NCBI GenBank assembly: GCA_025024175.1
Contig: QCXZ01000137.1
Location: 66,712,680 to 66,776,679 of the forward strand
DNA from: Rhyzopertha dominica
Taxonomy: Eukaryota; Arthropoda; Insecta; Coleoptera; Bostrichidae
Length of the DNA: 64,000 bases
Reading direction: 5' to 3'
Position 1 is the stretch's first letter. Every line of letters starts with the position of its first letter. This document shows, piece by piece, positions 12,401 through 24,400 of this stretch. The notes beneath the pieces were generated by a model. That model was not told the DNA's origin and ran no database searches. It worked only from the letters and a program-made list of their open reading frames with translations. Made by a program: the position numbers and the translations under genes.

Positions 12401-15400
12401 AATAACCTGGTCAGTTTCCAAAGCTGATAATTTTGAGGTTTCTATAGTATTTCATAGAGGTGAGTTTTGTTTAAAGGGAGCAATTGGCGAGAGTTGTAAA
12501 TAGTTTCGAGACGATTTTAAATTTCTAAAAGTTCTGAATGTCTTTCCACACAAGATCGCTATATCAATTGTAGATTTTATAATAACAAACGAACTTTGTA
12601 AATTTTGGCTTGTAGTAAAATCGAACACCGCTAGTGTTTGAATTGTTTTGTAGCTTCAAAAATTTTGAATACTGCATTTAGATCTTCAAAGTGTCTTTGT
12701 TGCAAGATGATCTTCAATTATTGAATTTATCTAATTCAGATTTTTGATTACCACCAGAGCTCTTTCATTGACTGATTGTATGATTTGTAGGTTGACTTAT
12801 TTTCAATTACCATGCCTTAAGAGACTTTCGCATTAAGAACTGCTTGGCTGAAGCTACTTTTTATAGGTAGTATTGATTTTGTGGTAATGACTAATTAAGC
12901 GAGCTCCTAAACTTAACCGTTAGCCCTGAGATGTTTGACCTACAGGTTCTGGAATTGGCTTATTAGGAATAAAAGGGTGGTTAATAGCACCAAGATTTTC
13001 ATCCTATGTATTCCTCCTTGCGGAGTATATATATAGATGAATGTTATCCTAAATCCAGTCGTCAAATTCTGTTCGCAGCGCCACGCGAATCCAGTTTTTT
13101 TAAAGAATTTATTTTCCATTAAACTACAATATTTCGGCTGGTAACTCAAAATTATACAAAAAAACTTGAAATTACAATTAAATGAGTACCTATATCACTT
13201 GCAAAGCACAACACCTAAAAGGACTCTAAAATCTGACGTATGATAAAAAATAATTTGAATTAAGCNAGGTGATGAAGAATTTAGGATGGCAATGCCATCT
13301 GTCAGCATTACACTGACATGATGACAAAGCCACCTAGCTGCCTTAACGGGAACTACTTCCTAAAGGAAGTGNCCTGTAGCCTGACAAATTGGCATGCAAC
13401 TGCATACTTCAATTTGACAGCAGGCCCCCATGGCACTTTTTGTTGACGGGCAAGAACCAACATACATAAAAATGCACGTCTATGCTGTGCTGTCTACACC
13501 TCAACCAACTGCAGATAGTACTATTTCGCTGTCATTACAGCTCATCATACCATTGCTTTGGTATATAAGCAAAACCAGTTCTATGCCGTGTTGTCTACAC
13601 TAGACCTAAACTGCACTGATGAGCTGTAATGACAGCGAAATAGTACTATCTGCAGTTGGTTGAGGTGTAGACAGCACAGCATAGACATGCATTTTTAAGC
13701 GAGGTGATGTCTATTAGGTAAAAACGGAAATTCCACGGCGATATCAATATATTTATGTAGGTGTAGTATCATAAAGAAGGCAAATTGAAATAAGCCTGCA
13801 CAGAACAGATAGGAATTCTTTCGACAAGACTGTCTAGGTCTATAGATTTAAAGTTCACTAGTGATATTGTCAAATATTTAATTTATAGTAAATTCGTTTT
13901 ACTAGATTCCACATTCTAAAATAGAATGTTGTGGTTGAATCGGCTAGTTATGTCAGCATTTTTGCTAATGTTAGCTAAGCATTATGAGGTATAGATGGAT
14001 AAATGAATCGTGAGCATCAGTAGAATAATTTAAGATACTGCATAATGTAGATGTAGGTGCTAAGCACTAAGGTAAATATTCAAACGTCATTCTATTTCTG
14101 TTTGCTACAATTAATGTCTGTTTTATGCTACCTATTTATTTTACTGATCTCTGTATTAAGCAGCAGTTGTAAAAATGCTAAGTCGTATCTCTCCTGGCTT
14201 TGCCCTAGTTCTTTGTTCCAAGCGCGCAACCTCACACCAAGGGTTGTGATGTACCTAGTATGGGTCCCCACCTTCGATTTTGAAGTACGATGTACGACGA
14301 CGTAGGAGTAATTTACAGTACAATTAAAATTAACCCTTTAACCAACATTCAGCATATCCACTATACCTTAATACCTGAAAACATGGGAAGATGATTGGTG
14401 AGTTCAGTTCAATATAGTTAAGAGGTCCGCCAATAAGTCTGCGTAAACTATTATAGTCTCAGACTGTTGGTCGTAGACGGACAGAACCAGCTTACTAGCC
14501 GATGTAGTTCTAAACAGGTCGAACCTTATTTCTTTTATATTCCATATTTATGAAGAAGAGGAACCTACCATCCAAAGGAATATAATTAATCCTCTCCTTC
14601 CCCACGACTTAGGTTCAAGATATCAGTTTCTCGTGATAATTTTATATAAATGAAAATATGTTCGTTAAAGCAGAAAGTAGATACTCAAAGAAACAGACAT
14701 GTAAGTAACGACCGACACAGGAAGAATTAAGGAATCGTCCAGTTCCTGTTTCTTCAGATTTTAGAGCACCTTCGGTTTTTAGTCCTTTTACTGATTTTCC
14801 GATAATCTTCATTAGATAATATTATCAAATTTCTAATTTTAATTATCGGAAAGATAACTACAAAATTCTATATTTAGGTCATTTCTTCCAGAAGCTGCAA
14901 GAATTTGGTATTGCAAGTGCGTCAATGAAAAGGTAATTTGGATAAAAGCTGGTATCAAATGAACTAAGATTTTGTGGATGAATTTGGTGATATTTATGCT
15001 CGAAATAAATGAAAATTCAATTCATGAAAACAACTTTGGACAATGAAAGTAATAAGCAACATTATTATTATCTAATGTACAGGAATTATTGAGAAAGCAC
15101 GTTAAGTTCCAATGAAAAAGTAACTCGTTGCGGTCGGGAATCGAACCTGAATCTCCTGAACGATACTCAGGTATATTATTTTCTAGTAACTTTAGCACAC
15201 TAAGTTAACTTTGACATGCCATTTGAAAAATGTCTAGATTATTTCGAAAACGGACTTCATCCTTTATATTACNAACTTTGNCATTTATTAAGCTATAAAG
15301 TGCAAGAACATGCAAAAGCTTCATAAGATTTGGCACAATATGAAAAAATGGCAACTTTTAAAAAGATTTCAATAAATTTAATTTTTACAATAAAACAAGA

Positions 15401-18400
15401 CATCAAACAAAAATGCTCTTATAATGTGTAATAATCTAGTAAAATGAATTGAGTATAAATTCATGACAGCAGTATAAGTATATATACGCAGTATATATAA
15501 GCTCTTATTATTATATATTTATTACAGTGTACCAAACGGATTTGTGTAGCATATTGAGAAAGATTTGTGAGGTTCTTTGAAAGCATGGATTCCAATATCC
15601 ACAAGTAAGTAAATGATTAAATCTCCAGTTCTCGACGAATATATGCCACATGATTCCATTTTATAATCTTTAAAATCTACTTCTTTGCGGTACACTGCAG
15701 AATGCAGGCCTTATATCATTTAATAAACACTCTAACGTGGAACGTTTGTTAATGATACTTTGCTCAGCCAATTACGCTCAAGCTACTACATATACATTTT
15801 CAAAATCCTTTTCCTCTACTTTATCAGTTCTTCATCCTTATGGAAGAACAGATTTGTTATTCCTTCATGTTTCCTTCAAATTGTCTGACTGTATTAGGTA
15901 AACAGATGCAGTAAACTAATGGGTGACGCGAAGTTCACTGAGCCGTTCCATTCATAAAACCTTAATGACTGAACAGCATGCCCTGAAGCCGTTGGTAGCC
16001 TCCTAGTATTCGAATGGCAGCTTGGTGGCCTGATACTTATCTGATGCTTTTTTGTTACGGTATTTATCCAATCAAATTATTATACCTCTTGTATCATAAT
16101 TCTCTCAGAATTTTCGGACAGGTTCTTTTAAACAATGGAATCGGACGTCTTTGACTGCCCACATAGTTACCGATTCACGGCAGATAGCCATAAAATGTAG
16201 CCTGCAGGTGCTAACAACGTCTATACGCAGGCAGTTAATGGTCTCAGAATGAATTAGTAGACAAATGGAGCGTTTTAGTGGACTTGTTCGAATCTATTGT
16301 GTCGTAACTCCTGATTTGATTAATTTCGATTCAGACTACTATTACTGTTATTAACTAGTGCAGCCGAATACCGTTTCCGGGACAAAAATAATAGACTCGT
16401 GTTATAACCTGATAAGCTATACGATAATTTGTAATGTTTTCAATATTCATTCACTAAATTTTCGTCAAAGAAGCTTAAACAGCATAATAGATTTTGCTTC
16501 GGGCAGATATAATACCAAGAAGACTTGTAACTGTGCTGATTAGTGGAAAGTATTCATAATAATAAATTTTAAATCTGGTTGAGAAATACGGAACAAGCTG
16601 CATTTAACAACTTCTATTATCGATACCAATATACAATCAGAAAGACTATTTTGTGTTTACCTACATGGTAAGAGTCATGCAGGTTTTCGGTTTCTGACCT
16701 TAAATTTGCTAACAATATTTAATAAAAACGAAAATTGCTGCTAAAACAAAAAATGTATCCTACCAAAAAGCTTCTAATTATCCAAGATTTTCGTTTATTC
16801 CACCAGGATGAGTGTTCTACAAGGATCTATTCTAAGATCATCTTTTTGATTTGTACAAATGATTTATCTCATTATGTTCCTAATGCCCCAGTAACATTGT
16901 ACACGAATGACAGACCTTGTTACAACAAAACGTTGTTTATATAGCCTTGCTGAACAAACATTTAAAATATTTTTATAACATCTTGTGTACAATAATATAA
17001 TATGCTTAATTCCTTTTCTTCACACCATCCTTTACAATACAAGCTGGCACTGGCACACTTTAATTCATTCTTTTATAGACTTTTCCCATTACTCCTTCAC
17101 AGAAAGCCTTCGACAGGGTGTTAGGTATTATTCTGCATATCACCTTTAACAATGATTCCACAAGCCACATTATCCAAAAACTTTAATTAAAATCTTTAAT
17201 AAAATATAAGTTTACTGTTAAAACATCTTCTTCACAAGGGGTTACGGCGCGACCTCAGGTTTTATTGGGACTTTTCTTCTTTTGGTGTTTGTAATTGCCT
17301 TTTACATAGGGGGTGATCTTTCTTCTTATGTGGTTGGTAATAAAAACAAGAATCCCACATTAAATAACTGTGGCGTCTATCGCTTAAATTGTAACAACTG
17401 TAATGCCATCTACATAGGCCAGACGGGTAGATAGGTCCTTATCCGGTTAGAGACCTTAGAGCACAAGAATACAGATATTATATCTACTCTTTCAACTTTT
17501 GCTAATCATTTTCTACAATACAAACATGAATCGTCATTCAACACTAATGTGTCGACCAAATTGAATTTTCTAGAGGCGTTGGGGGTTTAGAAGGCTATGA
17601 AAGACCACATCTTCTTATAAATAATCTATTGCAGCAACTTTAACATCTCTATACATTTTTCGCTTGGAGATGCTCCCCCTTAATTCATTTATTAGATGTT
17701 CAAACTTATATTTTCCTGTTCATCCTTACGCAACCTGATGAAGGCAGATTTTTTATTTATTTTTTTTATTTTTTTTTTAAATTTTGCTTCTTTGAAGTGC
17801 ACGTATCCTTCCCCTTAATATGGAGCTTATCAAAACTTTCGTTTGATGATTTTGATCACTTTCTTGTTTAAGCTAGGTATTAACTCCCATAAGGTTTTAT
17901 TTTTCCGGTTGGTTTAACCGCAGCAGGAATTAGCGGTCCTTTGGGGACATCTTTACCTTTTTTCAACCCTATGCAACCTAATGAGGGCAGCGTTTATCGA
18001 TTATTTTTATTTTTATTTTATATTTCATTACTGAGCACTTGTATAATTCGAGGTGGTTATCATGTGCTTACGTTCTTCCAGGGTAGTGGTTAAGATCTTC
18101 AAATGATAAGAGATTCTTATTAATTTTGACTACTTTCTTCTTAACATTAAATTTAACTATGGTATTTTAACTATAGTACGGCTATGTTCGCAAGTTAGCC
18201 GATATTCTCTGTTTGTTTATGTTTCATTGTAAGTTTTCATGGAGTGGGTTTGCCCGCGTTTTGTTGGTTTGCTCTTTAGTCTCGATTATTACCTTCTATC
18301 ACGACTGCGCAAAACCTGATGAAAGCAGGTTTTTCATTGTTAATTTTTGTATTTTCTCAGCATTTTGCTTAACTCGAGGATGGTTTTACATGCCCTCCTT

Positions 18401-21400
18401 CTTTACAGGAAAATAGTCCAGTTTCCAACTAATATTATAATTAAAATGCATGTCTATGCTGTGCTGTCTACACCTCAACCAACTGCAGACAGTACTATTT
18501 CCCTGTCATTATAGCTCATCAGTGCAGTTTAGGTCAAGTGTAGACAACACGGCATAGAATTGGTTTTGCTTATATACCATTGCTTTGGTACTATCTGCAG
18601 TTGGTTGAGGTGTAGACAGCACATCATAGACATGCATTTTATGTATGTTGGTTCTTGCCCGTTAGCAAAAAGTGCAGTAGGGGCCTGCTGTCAAATTGAA
18701 GTATGCAGTTGCATGCCAATTTGTCAGGCTACAGGTCACTTCCTTTAGGAACTAGTACCCGTGAAGGCAGCTAGGTGGCTTTGTCATCATGTCAGTGTAA
18801 TGTTGACAGATGGCATTGCTATCCTAAATTCTTACTAACATTATAATTTTTAGGTTTGTTTAAGTTTCGTTCATGGGTTGATATTACTATGAGGGTTGTC
18901 ATTTTTCTACCTTGTCAATTTCTCTCTGTCACTTTGTCACATAGCTTGGTGCATGTAGGTTTTTTTCATTTCCTGTATATTTGCAGACGATTTTCACACT
19001 TGAGGTAGTTATCAAATGTGTAAATACATATAATCTCGTTTTTGACAAATTGTTTGTAACGTTTTATTTGTTTTAACATGCTAAACAGTGGCGCTGTGAT
19101 TTACATTTGCCTGTTTTTATATTGTGTATGGTATATTTTAGAGCTGATGATGCTCACTTGAATGACCGAAAGTGCTCTGCATATGAAACCATTAAAGAAG
19201 TGGAACTGGACTTGGATATTTTTCTTTCATGCAATTTTAATTAAATTACATTCCACCTAGATAAGGATCAATCCATTTTTTATTCTTCATTAGATTTATA
19301 TTTACTATAAAATTTTTCATCACGATTTTGTAGAACTGAAGTTTTCTGTCGAGGGCATCTTTGCCGAGTTCCTGGAAAGTTTTCATTTTATCGGGATGGA
19401 ATTTGTTACGGTTTGGTAACTGCAAAAATGGACAAACCTTTAGGGAGTATTTACCCCGATAAAAGTTGCCTTCCTGCAAACAGAAGTTTAGATGTTTGTT
19501 GAAAAACTTCTAAATTTTTCCTCTAACGAAATTTTGTAATTATATTTAAATTATATAGTAGACAATCCTTTTAAGACTATAAAAGTGTTCAAGTCAGTGA
19601 TTGTTTTCAACTGTTGTACAATAAAGTTTCTAAACGTTTTACCAAATCGGCAGACTTTATAAAAAATAAAGATAAAAGTACTTATCCTACTGCAAAATAC
19701 TTTTATTCACTCGAAGACTTTTCTTAGGGGATGAAACATACCTGATGCTTTTGTAATGGATTATTTTTGCGTGTGCTTAATTTTTTTATATGGACATACA
19801 TACATACATACATGCGTAAAAACAAAATAAACCATTAACGCTATAACACTTCAATTAATAATAATCAGCAGCAAAACAGTGAGCTCTAGGCATAGGAAGT
19901 CTGCAGTTTAAACCTGATTAGCTGTCGCGCGTCAACACGGCATGTGATTACCTCTGGCCCGAACAATGGTGCTACGTGGTAATATTCTCGTAATTAGCAC
20001 TTCATGATGATTGCCGCCACGCTGTCTGAATCACAGGCTTGCCTGAGTGCGCATATAATAACACACTTTACCGTTAGGTTGCTTAATCCCCTCATTAAAT
20101 CAAAGCATATTTGTTCAACACATAACCGCAATTAGACTCGTTTTTGCCGTGTTTTATTGGACGGATATGCCCATATACTTGCTGCCACCAACAGTAACGG
20201 TGAGGAACGATCATGACCTACAAATTTTGATCCTATGCTGACGGATCGGTGTGCAATTGTTCAACCGAATTTATTTGTTTAAATTGTTTATGAAAGATAA
20301 ATAGTTAACAAATCAGAATATACTTAGTGAGTTTGTTTCGAGGTTCAGTATGTGGAAAAACCAAATTTCCACTGTTTTTTCCAAATACTTTTATCTCGAT
20401 TATATCTGGTATCAGAGTTACGGCCAATTTTCTGTATATTTTTTGTTTTCAATTAGTTAGCGCTTAAAGTATCGATAAATTGTTATTTTTTTATCGATTA
20501 CACTACTACTGGTGTTCTGGTTATGCTGTTTATGCTACTCAGATTGAACGTATACAAAAGAAATTCTGTAGGTACTTATATTATAAGTAATTTAACATAT
20601 ATGCCCTTTTGATTGTCTGTCTTCGAGTCTATATGCCGAATTTGAGTTGCATTCATTAAATTTTCGGCGAAATCTTTGTGATATAACTTTCTTGTATAAA
20701 ATTGTACATGGTAGCATTGTTAGTATATTATTGTGTCAATTATTTTTCTTAGTGCCAAGAGCGAATTCAAGATCTTGTTTAATATTTTATGTTTGTCCTT
20801 CACGGACTAGCCATAATTTTCATTCTCCGATGGTACGTATGCGTAGATTATATAATAAAATATGTAGAAGTGTTGATATTTTTGTATCGCCATTTGAGTC
20901 ATTTGTACGTAGGTGTAAGAATTATGTTTTGTAACTATTATTATTCCTCCGTAGACTTTGGTAGGAATGTGGGAATTAAATATACTATTATTATTATTAT
21001 TATTATTATTACTCGTAACGACTAAATTTCGAATATTCTGTTCAACCACATAATTCTGTGAAAAGATTGTCCAACAATATTCACCAGCACTGTTTATAAT
21101 ATTATAGAGCCAATTTTACTATTTGGCAGAAATATGGCATTAATTGCTCCAACTGCTATAAGTATGTTACAATACGTGCCCTGATACGTTTTAGTATTGG
21201 TTGTTAATTATAAGACATTTACACGGTCACGAAATTCGTAACACGATAGCCAAAACATGTTGTTTGATGAGGAATTAACATTTTCATTATCGATGCTGTG
21301 TAAGAAGAAATGTATACTTAGTGTTGGTTTAAAAATGAAGACATTATGTACATGGTGCGTAGGTAACTGGAAACTTCAGTTTGGAGAACTTTTGGAGAAA

Positions 21401-24400
21401 GAATTAGCACCTTTCTTATAATTTATTCTGAATTTTAATAAGTACGAGCACTCCTGGGCCATTCCAGATTTCGGTGCAACAGCCTGTGTTTTGTTTATGC
21501 TATTAGCCTGTTAAATCAGCCTTAATAAGAAGTACATGCAGGATTCAATACCAAAAATTATAAAGAGGAGTTCAGCAATGGTTATGGCTTTTTTTTCTGT
21601 TAAAATTAATGATTACAACATATTTTTGTAAGATGTTTATGTTGTATATTATAAGTGCTAAAAGTGATACTTTGAAAGAAGGGAAGTTCGTGAAACGACG
21701 CGGCTAAAAGTTTCATGATGTATAGGTTTTAGTAAATTATACATTATGTGAGCTGTTAGAACCCCAGAAAAAAATTCTTTTGAAATATGATGTCAGAATA
21801 CACCGATAGATGTTGCCAGATTATGCGACATAACTCCAAATCGGCGCCCTCGTGCTTTTTAAGGCGGGGATCTACTGTTTCATATCGAAGTATCAAAAGT
21901 ATCGAAAATGCTTCACTATTGGTACTATAAATAAATAATTAATAAATGATTAATTTCTTGAATACTGCAATAATTTTGATTCTCCTCATACTTTAAATTA
22001 TTCATATATTTGCATATCATCAATATTTGAAGCTGGTAATATTTTGGACGCTACTATGTATTACTACGTACCTTTCGAACTTTGTATTGTTTGAATTTTT
22101 AATATTTTCATCACTTTTAACACCGCTAATACTTGCTGCAATAGCTATGATGATTTTCATACTTTGAATTATTTCAATACGTCGATATTTTCAATATATA
22201 CATTTGATTTTTAAGATACTTCAGATGCTTTTAAATATTTTCACTACTTTTGAATACTTTCGATACTTCGATACTCTTGGATACTTTCGATACTTTTGAA
22301 TGCTTTCAATATTTTTAAATACTTTCTATACTTTTCAATACTTTCGATACTTCGATATTTTTTAAATACTTTTTAATATTTGCTATACTTTGGATACTTG
22401 AATTTCACGATACGAGGGTATTGATACTCGATAATGGCAACGGTAGGTATAGATACTTGAGTAAGTATCGATACTTTGCTACCCAGCCCTAGGTACTACG
22501 TCTCGACAATTAGTTTGTACATTACGTACAGTGAGGAAGCCTAGCCGCTTCAGTGTTTACGTTTCCTTAGTTGAACATTATTTTTTTTACAATTACAGTA
22601 ATTGTACCCTACAAATAGTGTATATTATGGACAAATACGACCGTATCAACGCCAGAAGACAATTCTTTGCGGTTGCTAAAGACCCGGTTGTTCGCAAATT
22701 TAAACACCAAAAACCCTTTTACAGCTTCAATTGTTTTGGCAATTTTGTACAAAAATTATCAAGACTTTTAATAATAAATTAATTTTTTATATAAAGAAAC
22801 TTTATTTGTACAACCTATCGGAGGTTGAAAGAAAAGGACAAAAACCCTCGTATTTTAACTACTTACGTATTATGACAAGTACAAATCAATTCGTCCAACG
22901 AACACTGATCATTCAAGAATTTTCATTTTTCAGAAAATACATTAGCAATAAATGTGCCACGAAACTCGACTCCATTTGGAATAAACATATAAAGCTTAGG
23001 CGGATAGCATTGCTGTCTACCTTGGTACAAATTTCATAGAAATACTTACTACTACAATTACTAAAGAGTAATGAGATTGGCTATGGAATTACTTATGGAA
23101 ATCGTAGTGTTTCATCTACCTTTAAATAAGCAAACATTTCTTTGATTAAAATGTTTGTTTCTTTGTTTTTACAGCAGTGAAATATATAACTACTTTTAAC
23201 ACAAGTGTTTCAAAACGACACTTTACAGACAGAGAACTTCAGCCAAGACAATTAATTATGCTTATTCAATATCAGAGAAACAAATTTTGTGAAGTAAATC
23301 TGGATTACTCAAGCGCTCAGTAAAATGTAAATGTGAGCGAAGTGTAACACAGCCATTTCCTCAAGTAAGCAAGTAAACTAGTCACGCACTGAAGATTAAC
23401 TCTATACATGTAGTCCAGGCGTCAGAGGCTTAATAGATGAAACAAATGCGTATAAGCTGAAATATGTCTTAAATTCTTCCTCAATGTAGAGGTCCGTCAA
23501 CATATTGTTTAAACAATCCGTTTAAAACAAATTTTAGTTTTCTGTAAATATCTCAAAAACTACAAATCTAATCGCAAAAAAGGCCACCCACCCTTTATTA
23601 GCGATTTATGAATAAAAAAACTTGACCCCTCTGTTCGCGCTGTTACAAAAACTGCACTACGCTGTACAATACGTTATGTATATAATTCAAAATTTAAATC
23701 AATACAGAATTATACAAAATCACAATATTTGTAAATAATTGCACGGCATATGTGCAGTCACTCCGACACAGGTACCTAGATGGGTTTCGTTTTTTGATTA
23801 TAACTCGTTAAACAAGGGACGGGAGTTAAAAAAATATAAGGACCTTCTTTGTTCCAAATTTAATAGTCATTAGCATTGCATTTTTGCAATTAGACTTGTA
23901 CTTTCTAAAACACTCTCGAAAAATTAAATTTGTTTAAACAATATGTTTCGATTTAAATATAATTATTAGTTACAGCAATATAAAGCATTTAAGCCATATT
24001 TTAGCTGGTACCCAAATATTTAATGTAATTGCTTTTTTATGCCTCGGGCGCTCGGCCTAATGTTTTTGGTCGAAGGGTCTAGCAGTCACACTGACATTTT
24101 GATATCAGCGGAAATGCAGATATTTTTTATTCGATATATACCTAAAAAACTTGTTTACAATTGTTTGAGCGAAGAGTGTTCCGGATTAACAATTCTGAAA
24201 ATTTCAGTAAGCTTTAAACAATTTTGTGATTTTCAAAAAAGAGATCGTTCAAACATCAAATAAAATAATCTAGCATAGCATTCAAACTGTTCAAATTTTT
24301 GAAGGGGTAGCTCTGGGCCTGTGTTAGTTTTTTCCAAACTCGGAAATTTTACGCGATTCAAATAGAAGTTGAGAGTACCTGTGGTATAAATTTGTTCGCA

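Larger units (their letters stand above)
13275..13694 (+). mobile_element. Hammerhead-ribozyme retroelement, copy A (retrozyme-like)
   Basis: This 420-base non-coding element belongs to a three-copy family in this window. In order it has a 5' body starting AAGAATTTAGGATGGCAATG, an inverted partial ribozyme arm (13467-13547), a TATA-like word (TATATAAG at 13563-13570), and a complete type I hammerhead ribozyme (13580-13685) followed by the 3' end TGCATTTTT. Target duplications of 15 bp point to target-primed insertion rather than a cut-and-paste transposase. Size and ribozyme type match non-autonomous Penelope-type retroelements described in animals. The mobilising enzyme is inferred. Confidence 0.85.
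13260..13709 (+). repeat. 15-bp target-site duplications around hammerhead element A
   Basis: TTAAGCNAGGTGATG at 13260-13274 is repeated as TTAAGCGAGGTGATG at 13695-13709. The only difference is the undetermined base. Confidence 0.9.
18428..18848 (-). repeat. 15-bp target-site duplications around hammerhead element B
   Basis: ACTAATATTATAATT at 18428-18442 and ACTAACATTATAATT at 18834-18848 differ at one base. Confidence 0.85.
17722..19030 (+). repeat. Imperfect tandem repeats in the PLE-2 3' region
   Basis: Four units begin near 17722, 17960, 18296 and 18935. Each opens with a variant of GCAACCTGATGAAGGCAG, followed by a T-rich run and then CTTCGAGGTGGTTATCATGTG-like text. Unit length is about 240-340 bases once the inserted hammerhead element (18443-18833) is discounted. 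Confidence 0.65.
17030..19235 (+). mobile_element. Penelope-like element (PLE-2), 3' part with GIY-YIG and tandem-repeat 3' UTR
   Basis: The RT C-terminal linker (KLALAHFNSFFYRLFPLLL, about 17040-17100) is followed by a GIY-YIG endonuclease remnant (17341-17640) and then a long non-coding tail with imperfect tandem repeats. The region ends around GAGCTGATGATGCTCACTTG at 19141. Stops after YIGQTGR and in the linker show that it is inactive. Hammerhead element B has inserted into the tail. Confidence 0.8.

Noticed and set aside
13467..13547. A second complete ribozyme on the minus strand of copy A
   Set aside because: The inverted arm lacks the 5' strand of stem I and the first core C, so it cannot fold as a hammerhead.
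15117..15190. Functional tRNA gene on the minus strand
   Set aside because: The B box is good, but there is no acceptor stem and the A box is poor, so it is reported only as a SINE or pseudogene fragment.
17728..17745. CTGATGAAGGCAG words as hammerhead ribozymes in the PLE-2 repeats
   Set aside because: There is no matching stem II 3' strand plus GAAA nearby in any unit, so the core cannot form.
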